Shown here: in pieces, positions 44,968 to 53,730 of the stretch
Layout of the letters: each line of letters begins with the position of its first letter
How positions within the stretch are numbered: the first letter of the stretch is position 1
DNA from: GWF2-38-69 sp965228125
GTDB lineage: Bacteria; Verrucomicrobiota; Lentisphaeria; Victivallales; GWF2-38-69
Assembly: GCA_965228125.1 (NCBI GenBank)
Contig: OZ245791.1
Coordinates: 1,798,001 to 1,862,000, forward strand
Reading direction: 5' to 3'
DNA length: 64,000 nucleotides
The notes under the pieces: model-generated
What the model saw: only the letters and a program-made list of their open reading frames with translations
The model's database searches: none
Told to the model about the DNA's origin: nothing
Position numbers and translations under genes: made by a program

Positions 44968-46170
44968 ATGGAAAAAATGCGATTTCTTGTTCCTTCAAAA
45001 AAATCTCCTTCAGGTATATCAGGAATAACCACCGGAGTAGTTAATTCCGGAAATTTGGAGGTACTTGTGGAGAATAGTCCTGATGACACAAACTGTTTAC
45101 TCGAAGTTGCTACTCCGGTAAAAGGTTACTATGAGATATGGAAAGCCGTGGTAACTGATTTTTGTAATCAGTTTGCAGCAGGAGGGCTTAAATTCAGTTT
45201 GAACGATTCTGGTGCAGTCCCGGCAGTAGTAGCACTTAGGTTAAGACAAGCTTATGAAAGCTATAATAATCTTTCCTGTAAGTCAGATAAGACAACAAAT
45301 TACAGCGAACTTTCTCCTAGGCAGCGTATTTTGTCGATAGTAGATGAAGGCAGTTTTAGGGAGATTTATTCGCCTGTAGATAGACTTGTAAGCCCGCATT
45401 TGGGACAGCTTGATATCCTAACAGCGTTTGATGACGGTGCTGTAATAGGTGATGCCAACCTTGAGGGGAACCAAATAACTATTGCGGCACAGCAGTTTGC
45501 GTTTATGGGGGGCGCAGTTGGCGAAGTAAACGGTGCAAAAATAGCCGGTATTTGCCTGAGAGCAGTTAAAAATAAAGCAAAAGCTGTTGTTCTTCTTTTG
45601 GACAGCGGAGGAGTTAGGCTTCAGGAGGCAAATGCCGGAGAGATTGCTATAAGTGAAATAATATCGGCAATTATGGAAGTACGAAAAGCCAGCATTCCCA
45701 TTATATCAATAGTTGCAGGGAAAAACGGAGCGTTCGGAGGAGTTGGTATAATAGCAGCATGCACAGACTATTTATTTATGAGTGAATTAGGCCGCAGCGG
45801 AGTTTCAGGTCCTGAAGTTATCGAAACTGTTATGGGGGTCGAGGAATATGACGCTTCAGACAGGTCTCTTGTCTGGCGAACATGCGGGGGAAAGAACCGT
45901 TCAATACTCGGTTTTGCCGACTATGTCAGTTCAAATACTTCTGATATCAGAAATAAAATCATCAGTGTTATTGACCGTCCAAGGCCTGTGGATACAAATA
46001 CTTTGCACCAGGAAAATATGCACTTGGCAGAACTGAATGGCCGTTTCTCAAATTGCTCTGATGCTATTGATATATGGAATAAACTTGGTATCGGTGATTC
46101 TGCATCTATACCGTCATTAAACGATGATGAATTTGTAACATTGCTGACTTCTTTAAGGAATAAGAGATAA
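44968..46170 (+). CDS. mdcCD: Fused malonate decarboxylase carrier protein (MdcC) and beta subunit (MdcD)
   Basis: Residues 1-98 match MdcC, the acyl-carrier protein: Ser27 in VVNSGNLEVL is the expected attachment site of the 2'-(5''-triphosphoribosyl)-3'-dephospho-CoA arm, and NDSGAVPAVVALRLRQA is the family C-terminus. After a linker of about 13 residues, residues 112-400 match MdcD, the carboxyltransferase-fold decarboxylase subunit (SPRQRILSIVDEGSF, FMGGAVGEVNGAKIAG, LLDSGGVRLQEANAGEIAISE, GKNGAFGGVGIIAACTDYLFMSE, GRSGVSGPEVIE). In the operons I know these are separate genes. There is no stop or restart in the linker. It is three bases after mdcA and its stop overlaps the mdcE start by one base. 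Confidence 0.92.
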   Translation: MEKMRFLVPSKKSPSGISGITTGVVNSGNLEVLVENSPDDTNCLLEVATPVKGYYEIWKAVVTDFCNQFAAGGLKFSLNDSGAVPAVVALRLRQAYESYNNLSCKSDKTTNYSELSPRQRILSIVDEGSFREIYSPVDRLVSPHLGQLDILTAFDDGAVIGDANLEGNQITIAAQQFAFMGGAVGEVNGAKIAGICLRAVKNKAKAVVLLLDSGGVRLQEANAGEIAISEIISAIMEVRKASIPIISIVAGKNGAFGGVGIIAACTDYLFMSELGRSGVSGPEVIETVMGVEEYDASDRSLVWRTCGGKNRSILGFADYVSSNTSDIRNKIISVIDRPRPVDTNTLHQENMHLAELNGRFSNCSDAIDIWNKLGIGDSASIPSLNDDEFVTLLTSLRNKR

Positions 46171-46871
46171 TGGACTATAAAAAACTGTTAGACGATGTAT
46201 TCGCAGGAGAGGTTAAGGTTGAATGTGCCAATGACATATTTACTGGTGAGGCTGTTTATAAAGAAAAAGTATTTGCAGTTTGCGGAGTAGTAAATGAGGC
46301 AGGGCTTGATAACATGATGTCTGTCAGCCTTGCCGAGTTCATTCTGAAAGTAATAGATCTGAATGATAAACGTCCAATCTGTATTTTTATAGATACAAGC
46401 GGGCAGAAAGTGAGCAGGCATGCTGAACTTCTGGGGCTGAATTATTACTATGCCCATCTGATAAAAACCATTAACTTATCAAGACGTCTCGGGCATAGGG
46501 TTTTTGCATTGGTTTACGGGAAAGCATTGGGAGGAGCATTTATAGCTACAGGGTTAAATGCCGATTATATATTTGCTATTCCGACTGCACAGATAGCCGT
46601 TATGTGGCTTGATGCAATGTCAAGAGTAACGAAAATCCCGATTGAGAAACTTAAAGAGTTAAGCAAAGTTTCTCCTATTTTTGCACCAGGAGCAGATAAT
46701 TTTGTGAAACTAGGCGCTGTCGATGCGATTATTTCCCCTTCTGAATTTATGGCGAAATGTGTTGAGTTATTGGACATGCCGGCTTCTGTTGACCATAAGC
46801 GCTTGCTTGGGGCAAAGAACGGCGGCAGAAAACTTGCCCAGAATGTCGTAAATCATATTGTTGAAGCATGA
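46170..46871 (+). CDS. mdcE: Malonate decarboxylase gamma subunit
   Basis: MdcE is the partner of MdcD in the carboxyltransferase-fold decarboxylase that splits malonyl-S-ACP to acetyl-S-ACP and CO2. The 233-residue product shows ICIFIDTSGQKVSRHAELLGLN, VFALVYGKALGGAFIATGL (oxyanion glycine-rich segment), DYIFAIPTAQIAVM and FAPGADNFVKLGAVDAI. The length is normal. It starts at the last base of mdcCD and overlaps mdcG by four bases. Confidence 0.92.
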   Translation: MDYKKLLDDVFAGEVKVECANDIFTGEAVYKEKVFAVCGVVNEAGLDNMMSVSLAEFILKVIDLNDKRPICIFIDTSGQKVSRHAELLGLNYYYAHLIKTINLSRRLGHRVFALVYGKALGGAFIATGLNADYIFAIPTAQIAVMWLDAMSRVTKIPIEKLKELSKVSPIFAPGADNFVKLGAVDAIISPSEFMAKCVELLDMPASVDHKRLLGAKNGGRKLAQNVVNHIVEA

Positions 46872-47479
46872 GGTTTCACCGTCACGATCTGGTATGGCTG
46901 AAGCCCCATAGCTTTTATAATAAATCTCTTAAGACATGGCTAGAGAATTTTCCATGTGTAGTGGCGCGTTCAGATAATTTGGCTCCTGGATATTTTCATG
47001 CGTCAATTTGCTTTTCATCCGAAAAGACACCGGATTCAAGGTTTTCATTCGCTGTCAATAAAGAAGATGTTATCAGGCAGTCTCCTCCTCTTAGTCTGGA
47101 AAAAGTAGTCAAGGCCTGTAATCTTTCTTCTTTACAATCAACATGTGATGCCCTTAATAGCTTAGGTTATAATCCATGTGTTTATGGTTCATTTGCCTGG
47201 CAGGTAATAACAGGTAAAGTTTATACTTCTAAAACTTCCGATATAGACTTGCTTTTGTATATTCAAAATAAGGGACAGCTTGACAATCTGAAGCCATTGC
47301 TTATTGAAGCCCAGAATGCACTGGACAGAACTATAGATGGAGAGCTTATTTTCGATGGGGATTATGCGACAGCGTGGCGAGAATGGTACTCTTCCAACGA
47401 TAAGGTGCTTGTTAAAACTATTAACAATGTTTTTCTAGTGAGTAAGCATGATATTCTTGAAAGAATTATCGGAAAATGA
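46868..47479 (+). CDS. mdcG: Malonate decarboxylase holo-ACP synthase (phosphoribosyl-dephospho-CoA transferase)
   Basis: MdcG attaches the triphosphoribosyl-dephospho-CoA arm to the carrier serine. The 203-residue product begins MRFHRHDLVWL, a family hallmark, and has the nucleotidyltransferase core YGSFAWQVITGKVYTSKTSDIDLLLYI (G-S motif and DxD metal residues). It sits between the gene of its target (MdcCD) and the gene making its substrate (MdcB), overlapping both neighbours. Confidence 0.92.
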   Translation: MRFHRHDLVWLKPHSFYNKSLKTWLENFPCVVARSDNLAPGYFHASICFSSEKTPDSRFSFAVNKEDVIRQSPPLSLEKVVKACNLSSLQSTCDALNSLGYNPCVYGSFAWQVITGKVYTSKTSDIDLLLYIQNKGQLDNLKPLLIEAQNALDRTIDGELIFDGDYATAWREWYSSNDKVLVKTINNVFLVSKHDILERIIGK

Positions 47480-48293
47480 AGCAAGTTGCAAGATTGCAGA
47501 ACTGGCGACAAAATCCTTGTTTGAGGAATTGAAACTTTATCCAAAGCCTGGATTGGTCAGTTACGTGGACACTGGAAGTCATAGTGATATGGACTTTGCT
47601 ACTTTTGAATCAGCTATAAAGGCTTTGCACTCTTATTGGCAGCAAATGGCCATTGCAGGGATGAATGGTTCTGGTTTTGCCTTTTTAAACAAACTTGGCA
47701 TTGAAGCAGAGAAAAAAATGCTTTATGCAACAAATTTCGTTAATACCCACAGAGGAGCGATTTTTATTTTGGGCATAATGGTGTCTGCTGTAGGCTATGC
47801 TCTGAAAACTAACCTTGGGATTGTTCAAATCCCTCAAATAATCAGAGATAAATGGGGAGCAGACATTATCAGGCATAAGTTAAAATCTAATAGTCATGGA
47901 AGCTTTGTTCGAAGGCAATTTCCTGAGAAGGTAACTATACTTGATATGGCATCCGAAGGGTTTGTAAATATAATTCATGAATATTTAATGTTAATAATTG
48001 AGTTCTATCCTGAATATTTGGAAATGGCTTATTTACAGACATTTTTCACAATACTTTCACAGACGGAAGATACAAATTTGTTGTATCGCGGCGGGACAGA
48101 AGCTTTAAGTTGGGCTCAAGCTCAGGCCTATCAATTTTTGGCAGATGGAGGAATTGCTCAGAATAGTGCTATTGAAAAGGCTGAAAATATTCACAGGCGT
48201 TTTATTGATCGTAATTTAAGTCCTGGAGGATGCGCAGATATATTATCAGCTACAATTTTTGTTTATGAGGTACAAAAAGAATTATGGGGTTAG
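47448..48293 (+). CDS. mdcB: Triphosphoribosyl-dephospho-CoA synthase
   Basis: MdcB (CitG/CitG-like) makes the prosthetic-group precursor from dephospho-CoA and ATP. The 281-residue product has the family motifs ELKLYPKPGLVSYVDTGSHSDMDF, NTHRGAIFILGIM, SQTEDTNLLYRGG and LSPGGCADILSATIFV. It overlaps mdcG by 32 bases, so its start lies inside the end of that gene; a slightly later start cannot be excluded, but it must precede KSLFEELKLYPKPG. It overlaps mdcH by ten bases. Confidence 0.92.
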   Translation: MIFLKELSENEASCKIAELATKSLFEELKLYPKPGLVSYVDTGSHSDMDFATFESAIKALHSYWQQMAIAGMNGSGFAFLNKLGIEAEKKMLYATNFVNTHRGAIFILGIMVSAVGYALKTNLGIVQIPQIIRDKWGADIIRHKLKSNSHGSFVRRQFPEKVTILDMASEGFVNIIHEYLMLIIEFYPEYLEMAYLQTFFTILSQTEDTNLLYRGGTEALSWAQAQAYQFLADGGIAQNSAIEKAENIHRRFIDRNLSPGGCADILSATIFVYEVQKELWG

Positions 48294-49219
48294 GAATAAT
48301 ATGTGCCGGACAGGGGTTACAGACACGCGAAATGTTTGCAATGTTGTCTTCTTTACCGGAACTGTCTGAAGCATTTTTAATATTGAAAAAGAGTTTTTCT
48401 TTCGATGTTTTTCCGCAAGTTGAGCTGGACGATAAATCACTTTTTGACAACCATTATGCGCAACCCCTCATAGCCGCCCAGACATTTATGCAATGGCAGA
48501 CTATTAAAGATTCCATTCCCGAGCCTATTGCATTTACAGGGTACAGCCTTGGTGAACTTACGGCATACGCTTGCAATGGAGCTTTTGCTTTGGATCAACT
48601 GATAAACCTGGCTAAACTTCGTGCGAAGGCGATGGATGAATCAACCAGAGATATACAAAGTTCAATGCTTGGGGTAACTGGAATAGGGTTTGATGAAATA
48701 AAAACATTATGTAAGAAAACTGCATGTTATGTTTCAATTCAAAACTCTATTGATCATTTTGTAGTAGGAGGCATGTGTTCAAGTCTGGCTTGTTTTGAAG
48801 CGCTTCTTCAAGAAGAATTCCCTTATGTAAAACGGACCAATCTGAATGTAAGTATAGCCTCGCATACTCCTTTGCTTTCAGAAGCAAGCGCCAGCTTTAA
48901 GCCCATACTTATGTCTGAAAAATGGCATGCATTTGGGGCGCCAGTTGTTGCCGGAATCAATGGACAGGCAGTCTATAATAAAGAAAATGCCTGTATGACT
49001 TTATCAAGGCAATTGTCTGAAACGATACATTTTAATCAGGCCATAAAAGTGATGTATGAATTAGGAGCCGATGTGATTCTTGAAATAGGCCCTGGCAATG
49101 CCTTGTCAAGAATAGCAAGCAGCTTGCATTTACCAATCAAAGCCCGTGCGTTTAGCGATTTTGCCAGTATAAAAGGTATTATCGACTGGATTAATGTGCA
49201 CCTGGGTCATAATCAATAA
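48284..49219 (+). CDS. mdcH: Malonyl-CoA:ACP acyltransferase of malonate decarboxylase (epsilon subunit)
   Basis: MdcH loads malonyl from malonyl-CoA onto the decarboxylase carrier to start the cycle. The 311-residue product has a FabD-like fold: CAGQGLQTREMF at the N-terminus, nucleophile elbow GYSLGE with Ser88, the Arg-containing LAKLRAKAMD, ASHTPLL with the catalytic His, and ILEIGPGNALSRI. It is the last gene of the operon; the next gene converges on it 20 bp away with no clear terminator. Confidence 0.92.
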   Translation: MGLGIICAGQGLQTREMFAMLSSLPELSEAFLILKKSFSFDVFPQVELDDKSLFDNHYAQPLIAAQTFMQWQTIKDSIPEPIAFTGYSLGELTAYACNGAFALDQLINLAKLRAKAMDESTRDIQSSMLGVTGIGFDEIKTLCKKTACYVSIQNSIDHFVVGGMCSSLACFEALLQEEFPYVKRTNLNVSIASHTPLLSEASASFKPILMSEKWHAFGAPVVAGINGQAVYNKENACMTLSRQLSETIHFNQAIKVMYELGADVILEIGPGNALSRIASSLHLPIKARAFSDFASIKGIIDWINVHLGHNQ

Positions 49220-49238
49220 ATACATTATGCTTGGAACG

Positions 49239-50066
49239 TCATTGAAAGATAAAGGAAAGATCGCTGAAAATCCAATTGGGTTTTTTATCATTCGGGATAG
49301 TTTTTATAGCTTCAGAGTTCATAACTCCTGATAGCACCAAAGCTGTCTTTACTCCTGCATTTTTTCCGCATAAAATGTCTGTATCGATTCTATCTCCGAT
49401 CATTACAGCTTTATCTTTCATTATACAAAATCTTTTGAGTATCTGGAAAATTCCTTCGGGATCTGGTTTGCCGAAGATATGGCGGGGTTCTTTTCCTGAT
49501 GCTGTTTTCATGAAAGAAACCAATGCTCCGGCTCCAGGGAGAAACCCATGTATGTCAGGCAATGTCGGGTCAGCATTTGACGCATAAAAAAGAGCCCCTC
49601 TTGCTATGAGCTGAGAAGCAACCGCAAACTTTTTATATGTAACATTCCTGTCAAGCCCTACAGCAACAATGGCACAGGTAATTTGCTTGTTTGCTATAAT
49701 CTCATCAAAAGAATAAGCATCGTTTATTACATCGAATCCTTTTGAAGTTAGCGCAGAAATAAGGCCTGCTTCACCTATGACGTAAGCTCTGCTGCCTTTA
49801 GGAAAATTTAAAGACAGGGCGTTGGCGCAGACAAGAGCACTGGTGAATATCTGTTCGGCAGAACAATCGTACCCCATGGATGTAACTTTCGAAGCGAATT
49901 TTTCAGGTGTCAGCGTGGCATTATTTGTAAAGAATGCGATTTTTTTGCCCATTTTTTGGAGTTTGCACAGAGATTCGATAGCTTTAGGCAGGGCTCTTGT
50001 CCCTTCATAAATGACTCCGTCAAGGTCAAAAATAAAAAGTTCATTATTGAAAATATTTTCTGTCAT
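49239..50066 (-). CDS. HAD-superfamily IIA hydrolase (NagD-like phosphatase)
   Basis: The 275-residue cytosolic protein has the HAD motifs FDLDGVIYEG (nucleophile and acid/base Asp, residues 14-23), FFTNNA (Thr of motif II), the class IIA cap, KPDPEGIF (Lys) and MIGDRIDTDILCGKNAG (motif IV Asp residues). NagD-type members remove phosphate from nucleotides, sugar phosphates or phosphoglycolate. It converges on the mdc operon and is divergent from rnr. The substrate is unknown. Confidence 0.88.
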   Translation of the reverse strand: MTENIFNNELFIFDLDGVIYEGTRALPKAIESLCKLQKMGKKIAFFTNNATLTPEKFASKVTSMGYDCSAEQIFTSALVCANALSLNFPKGSRAYVIGEAGLISALTSKGFDVINDAYSFDEIIANKQITCAIVAVGLDRNVTYKKFAVASQLIARGALFYASNADPTLPDIHGFLPGAGALVSFMKTASGKEPRHIFGKPDPEGIFQILKRFCIMKDKAVMIGDRIDTDILCGKNAGVKTALVLSGVMNSEAIKTIPNDKKPNWIFSDLSFIFQ

Positions 50067-50233
50067 GGCAAATAATCCTTAATATTAACTTAATTATACG
50101 GGCATTCTATCATCTATCCAATTTGCTTTCATGTCTTTTGCTAAGAACTTTGCTATTGCAAGGGTCCGCACCAGCTATTACAATGAGAGTCAGTGAATCT
50201 TCTTTTCCCGAACCACAAAAGCGGAGAGCGTAA

Positions 50234-52375
50234 ATGCCTTCAAGTAAAATCAAATCGGTACACAAGGAACTTGAACAGAAAATCCTTGAAATTTTAAAAG
50301 ATTCCCCCAAGTACCCTGCTGAAATTTTCAGGATGCTGAAACTGAAAAAGAAAAAGGAAATGCATATTGCTGAAAAAATTCTGGAAAACCTGGAGCGCAA
50401 CAAAAACATAGTCAAAGATAAAAAAAATATAATAAAAGCACTATCTCAGAAAGAGCTGGCATTAGGCAAAATTACTATTACTCAGCACGGCTTTGGTTTT
50501 GTAAAGCTTGCGAATGCCAAGGAAGACGACAAAGATATTTTTATTCCTGCCAAACATGTCAACTCGGCTATGGATGGGGATACCGTCAAAATAAAGATTA
50601 TCGAAAAAGATAAATATGCCTCGGAAAAAGGCCCTTCAGGCATAATTTGTGAGATTATCGAGAGGTTTCGCCCCGGAATTGTAGGGGAACTTATAAGTGG
50701 AAGAGAAGGTTTAGCGTTGAGGCCTTTGAACAGGCGAATACCGGATAATATAAAGGTCGTGGGTTCAACTAAAGGTGCGGTCAAAGGTGACTGGGTTAAG
50801 GCCAACATCAAATACAAGGGAGATGTTGGTTCAAGACATGCCGTAACTGTATGCGAAATAGTAGATGTGATTGGCAAATCAGGGGACATGACAGCTGATA
50901 TGATGGCTATAATTCAGGAATTCAATATCATGGCTCCATACACAGAAGAGGAAAACCAGAAAGCTATGGAGCTGGAACCAAGAGAGATAAAAAGAGAAGA
51001 CCTTACATCTCATTATTGCATAACAATAGACCCTCATGACGCAAAGGATTTTGATGATTCTGTATCATTCATGCCAGGGAAAACCAAAAATGACTGCATA
51101 ATAGGCGTCCATATCTCTGATGTAGCTTCCTATATTGCTCCTGGTTCATACTTTGACAAAGAAGCAAAAGAGAGAGGGTTTAGTGCTTATATACCCGGCA
51201 ATACTCTTCCGATGCTGCCTAAAGGTTTAACTAGAAAAATGAGCCTTACGACAGATAAAGACAGCCTTGCTCACACTGTTTTACTGACAGTCAATACTAA
51301 AACAGGAGAGATTAAAAACTTCAAAAGGATGCATAGTAAAATCCGTATAAGAAACAGGCTGAATTTTGGACAACTTGAAGATTATATCAAGAACAGGAAG
51401 ACTGCTGACGGCTGGGATAAAGATCTAACCGACAACCTTGATAAACTAATCGAAGTTTACAGAGCGATGCGTGAGTACCGCAGTATAAACGAGAAGTTTT
51501 TGGACATGAGGACCACGGAAATAAGAATTTTGAGAGATGATGCTACTGGCGAAATATTCGGTATCGAACGCAAGAAGCAGGGAGAAGCCGACCAACTGGT
51601 AGAGGAATATATGCTTGCGGCCAATTCAGTCGTGGCAAAAGAACTCACCAATAAAAAGATTCCCGGGATTTACAGAGTTCATCCTGAACCAGAGGAAGAG
51701 AAACTGGAAGAGTTTTCAAATTTTGTAGCGGATGTCTTCAAAATAAGTACAGGCGATTTGGCATCAGGCAGAGTCGCTTGTAAGGCTTTTCTGGAACGGA
51801 TCCGCGATAAAAGTTATGAAGAAATTATAGTTTCAGCCTTTTTAAGGGCTTTAAACAGGGCTATTTACTCTGAAAAACCTTCGATTCATTATGGTTTGGG
51901 TAAAGGCCTTTACTCCCATTTCACAAGCCCGATAAGAAGATACTCAGACCTTACTACTCACCAACAGCTTTGGGATTTTGACACAAACGGCAAAGTTAGG
52001 GCAGAAGAGGAGATGTCCAGAGCTGCACTGGATTGCACCGAGAAAGAAAAAAATACAGATAATGCTTATTTCGCCGCAAACGACAGGCTTAAACTTCATT
52101 ACTTAAATAAACTTATGATGGAGGACAAGCTGGAGATATACGAATCTGTGATAAGGCATATTGCCTCAACTTATATATTTGTAGATATATTGTCGCTTGG
52201 CATTTCAGGGTGCGTGCCGGTTAAATACATGAAAGGTGATTTCAGAAAAACCAAAGGTAAGCTTACCGCTCAGAGAGGTTCGTCAAACTATAAACCGGGA
52301 GATACGGTATTTGTTCAGCTCGAAAAAATAGATTTTGTAAAAGGAGACGCTGTTTTTAGGCCTGTTCAATACTAG
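50234..52375 (+). CDS. rnr: Ribonuclease R (RNase II/R family 3'-5' exoribonuclease)
   Basis: The 713-residue product has an N-terminal winged-helix region (residues 1-70), cold-shock domains (QHGFGFVKL, DIFIPAKHVNSAMDGD), the RNB catalytic domain with IDPHDAKDFDDSVSF (metal Asp residues), VHISDVASYI, IPGNTLPMLPKGL, HYGLGKGLYSHFTSPIRRYSDL, and a C-terminal S1 domain. It degrades structured RNA. GGAGAGCG precedes the ATG. The short C-terminus lacks the long basic tail of E. coli RNase R. Confidence 0.93.
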   Translation: MPSSKIKSVHKELEQKILEILKDSPKYPAEIFRMLKLKKKKEMHIAEKILENLERNKNIVKDKKNIIKALSQKELALGKITITQHGFGFVKLANAKEDDKDIFIPAKHVNSAMDGDTVKIKIIEKDKYASEKGPSGIICEIIERFRPGIVGELISGREGLALRPLNRRIPDNIKVVGSTKGAVKGDWVKANIKYKGDVGSRHAVTVCEIVDVIGKSGDMTADMMAIIQEFNIMAPYTEEENQKAMELEPREIKREDLTSHYCITIDPHDAKDFDDSVSFMPGKTKNDCIIGVHISDVASYIAPGSYFDKEAKERGFSAYIPGNTLPMLPKGLTRKMSLTTDKDSLAHTVLLTVNTKTGEIKNFKRMHSKIRIRNRLNFGQLEDYIKNRKTADGWDKDLTDNLDKLIEVYRAMREYRSINEKFLDMRTTEIRILRDDATGEIFGIERKKQGEADQLVEEYMLAANSVVAKELTNKKIPGIYRVHPEPEEEKLEEFSNFVADVFKISTGDLASGRVACKAFLERIRDKSYEEIIVSAFLRALNRAIYSEKPSIHYGLGKGLYSHFTSPIRRYSDLTTHQQLWDFDTNGKVRAEEEMSRAALDCTEKEKNTDNAYFAANDRLKLHYLNKLMMEDKLEIYESVIRHIASTYIFVDILSLGISGCVPVKYMKGDFRKTKGKLTAQRGSSNYKPGDTVFVQLEKIDFVKGDAVFRPVQY

Positions 52376-52458
52376 AATCCATTGGCTACGCTTGTTCATT
52401 TGCGTGGAAGAAGTATCTTTAAAAATATTTTTAAACTAAAACAAGAATCATAAAAATA

Positions 52459-53685
52459 ATGGCTAAGGTAAAATCCAGTACAAAATTCGATCAGATATTT
52501 GAAACGAAAGTTTCAAGAAAGTTTACTTTTCTCCCTGTGATAGATTTCTATATTTTAAAAGAGTTTCTGATTATTTATGCTTGCTGCATGATGGCTTTCT
52601 GCATGCTTTTTCTTATAGGCGATCTTATTAATAACCTGGGAGACTTCCTTTCACCTGAGGCAACAGTTTGGGGTGCTGTAAAATATTTCATTTTAAAACA
52701 GCCCGGAGATGTTCTATTTGTTTTGCCTTTGTCGCTTATGCTTGCGTGTCTTTACACAATGGCCAAAATGGGAATGAACAATGAAATCACCGCAATGAGA
52801 GCATCAGGGATTTCATTGGTGAGGTGCGGTGCCTCAATATATGTCATAGCATTAATGGTGACAGGGGTAAACTATTGGTTTAATGAGAGTTTGGTTCCAA
52901 AATGCAATATGGAGGCTCAAATAATAGTCAAGTCTATAGGCAATCCCGATTATTTCAGGAAGCTTACGAGCATGTTGATGTACAGAAGCCCTGACAATGA
53001 GAGAACCTGGTTGGTGAAATCCTTTGAGAATATGAATGATCTCAATGATGTGAACTTAAAAAAATATGATCCGAAAGCAGGGCTCCAACTTGAGTTATAT
53101 GCACCAAAAGCAACTTATTCTGAGAAGGATGGATGGAAATTTTTTGATGCTACAATCGTCAAATATAAAGATATTACATTGACAGATGATACTAACAAAC
53201 AGAAAAACGACACAAAACAAACCTTTATAGTGCCTGTGACTACCAAAGTAGCGGTTTTAGATAAGAATAACCCTGATTTTAAACTTCTTGGGAATTTTGT
53301 CGAAGATCCTGAAGATATCATCAATACGATAAAAGATCCTAATGAGATAACTACAAGTGATATATTAAGAAGGCTTGCTCTTTCAAAAGAGCTGGATCCT
53401 CTCTCAAAGAACACCCTGATGACCGAATTGGCGACTAGGTTTTCGTTTCCATGGGTTTGTCTTCTTTCCGTTATGGTGGCAGTCCCTATAGCAGGTAAAA
53501 ACCTGAGGAAAGGTATAATGGTATCAGTCATTTCTGCTGTATCAGTGATAATAGTTTACCTGACGATTTCGCAGTTATTTCAAATTCTCGGCAATAGAGG
53601 CATTATCCCTCCGTATATTGCGGGGACCCTCCCTACCATCGGGCTTGCTATTTATGCCTGGAAATTCCTCAATAAGAATAAATAA
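52459..53685 (+). CDS. lptG: LptG/LptF-family lipopolysaccharide export permease
   Basis: The 408-residue inner-membrane protein has the YjgP/YjgQ layout. Two N-terminal helices follow FYILKEFLIIYACCM, with the LSLMLACLYTMAKMGMNNEITAMRASGIS coupling segment (E-x-T-A-x-R). A large periplasmic beta-jellyroll region covers about residues 130-300, and four C-terminal helices include FPWVCLLSVMVAVPIAG. The permease pair works with LptB to extract LPS. The C-terminal NRGIIPPYIAGTLPTIG fits LptG slightly better than LptF. No lptB or second permease gene is adjacent. It is 83 bp after rnr. Confidence 0.8.
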   Translation: MAKVKSSTKFDQIFETKVSRKFTFLPVIDFYILKEFLIIYACCMMAFCMLFLIGDLINNLGDFLSPEATVWGAVKYFILKQPGDVLFVLPLSLMLACLYTMAKMGMNNEITAMRASGISLVRCGASIYVIALMVTGVNYWFNESLVPKCNMEAQIIVKSIGNPDYFRKLTSMLMYRSPDNERTWLVKSFENMNDLNDVNLKKYDPKAGLQLELYAPKATYSEKDGWKFFDATIVKYKDITLTDDTNKQKNDTKQTFIVPVTTKVAVLDKNNPDFKLLGNFVEDPEDIINTIKDPNEITTSDILRRLALSKELDPLSKNTLMTELATRFSFPWVCLLSVMVAVPIAGKNLRKGIMVSVISAVSVIIVYLTISQLFQILGNRGIIPPYIAGTLPTIGLAIYAWKFLNKNK

Positions 53686-53730
53686 TTCACTTACTGATAA
53701 GGATACTACTAAGACCAAAGGAATATCAAA

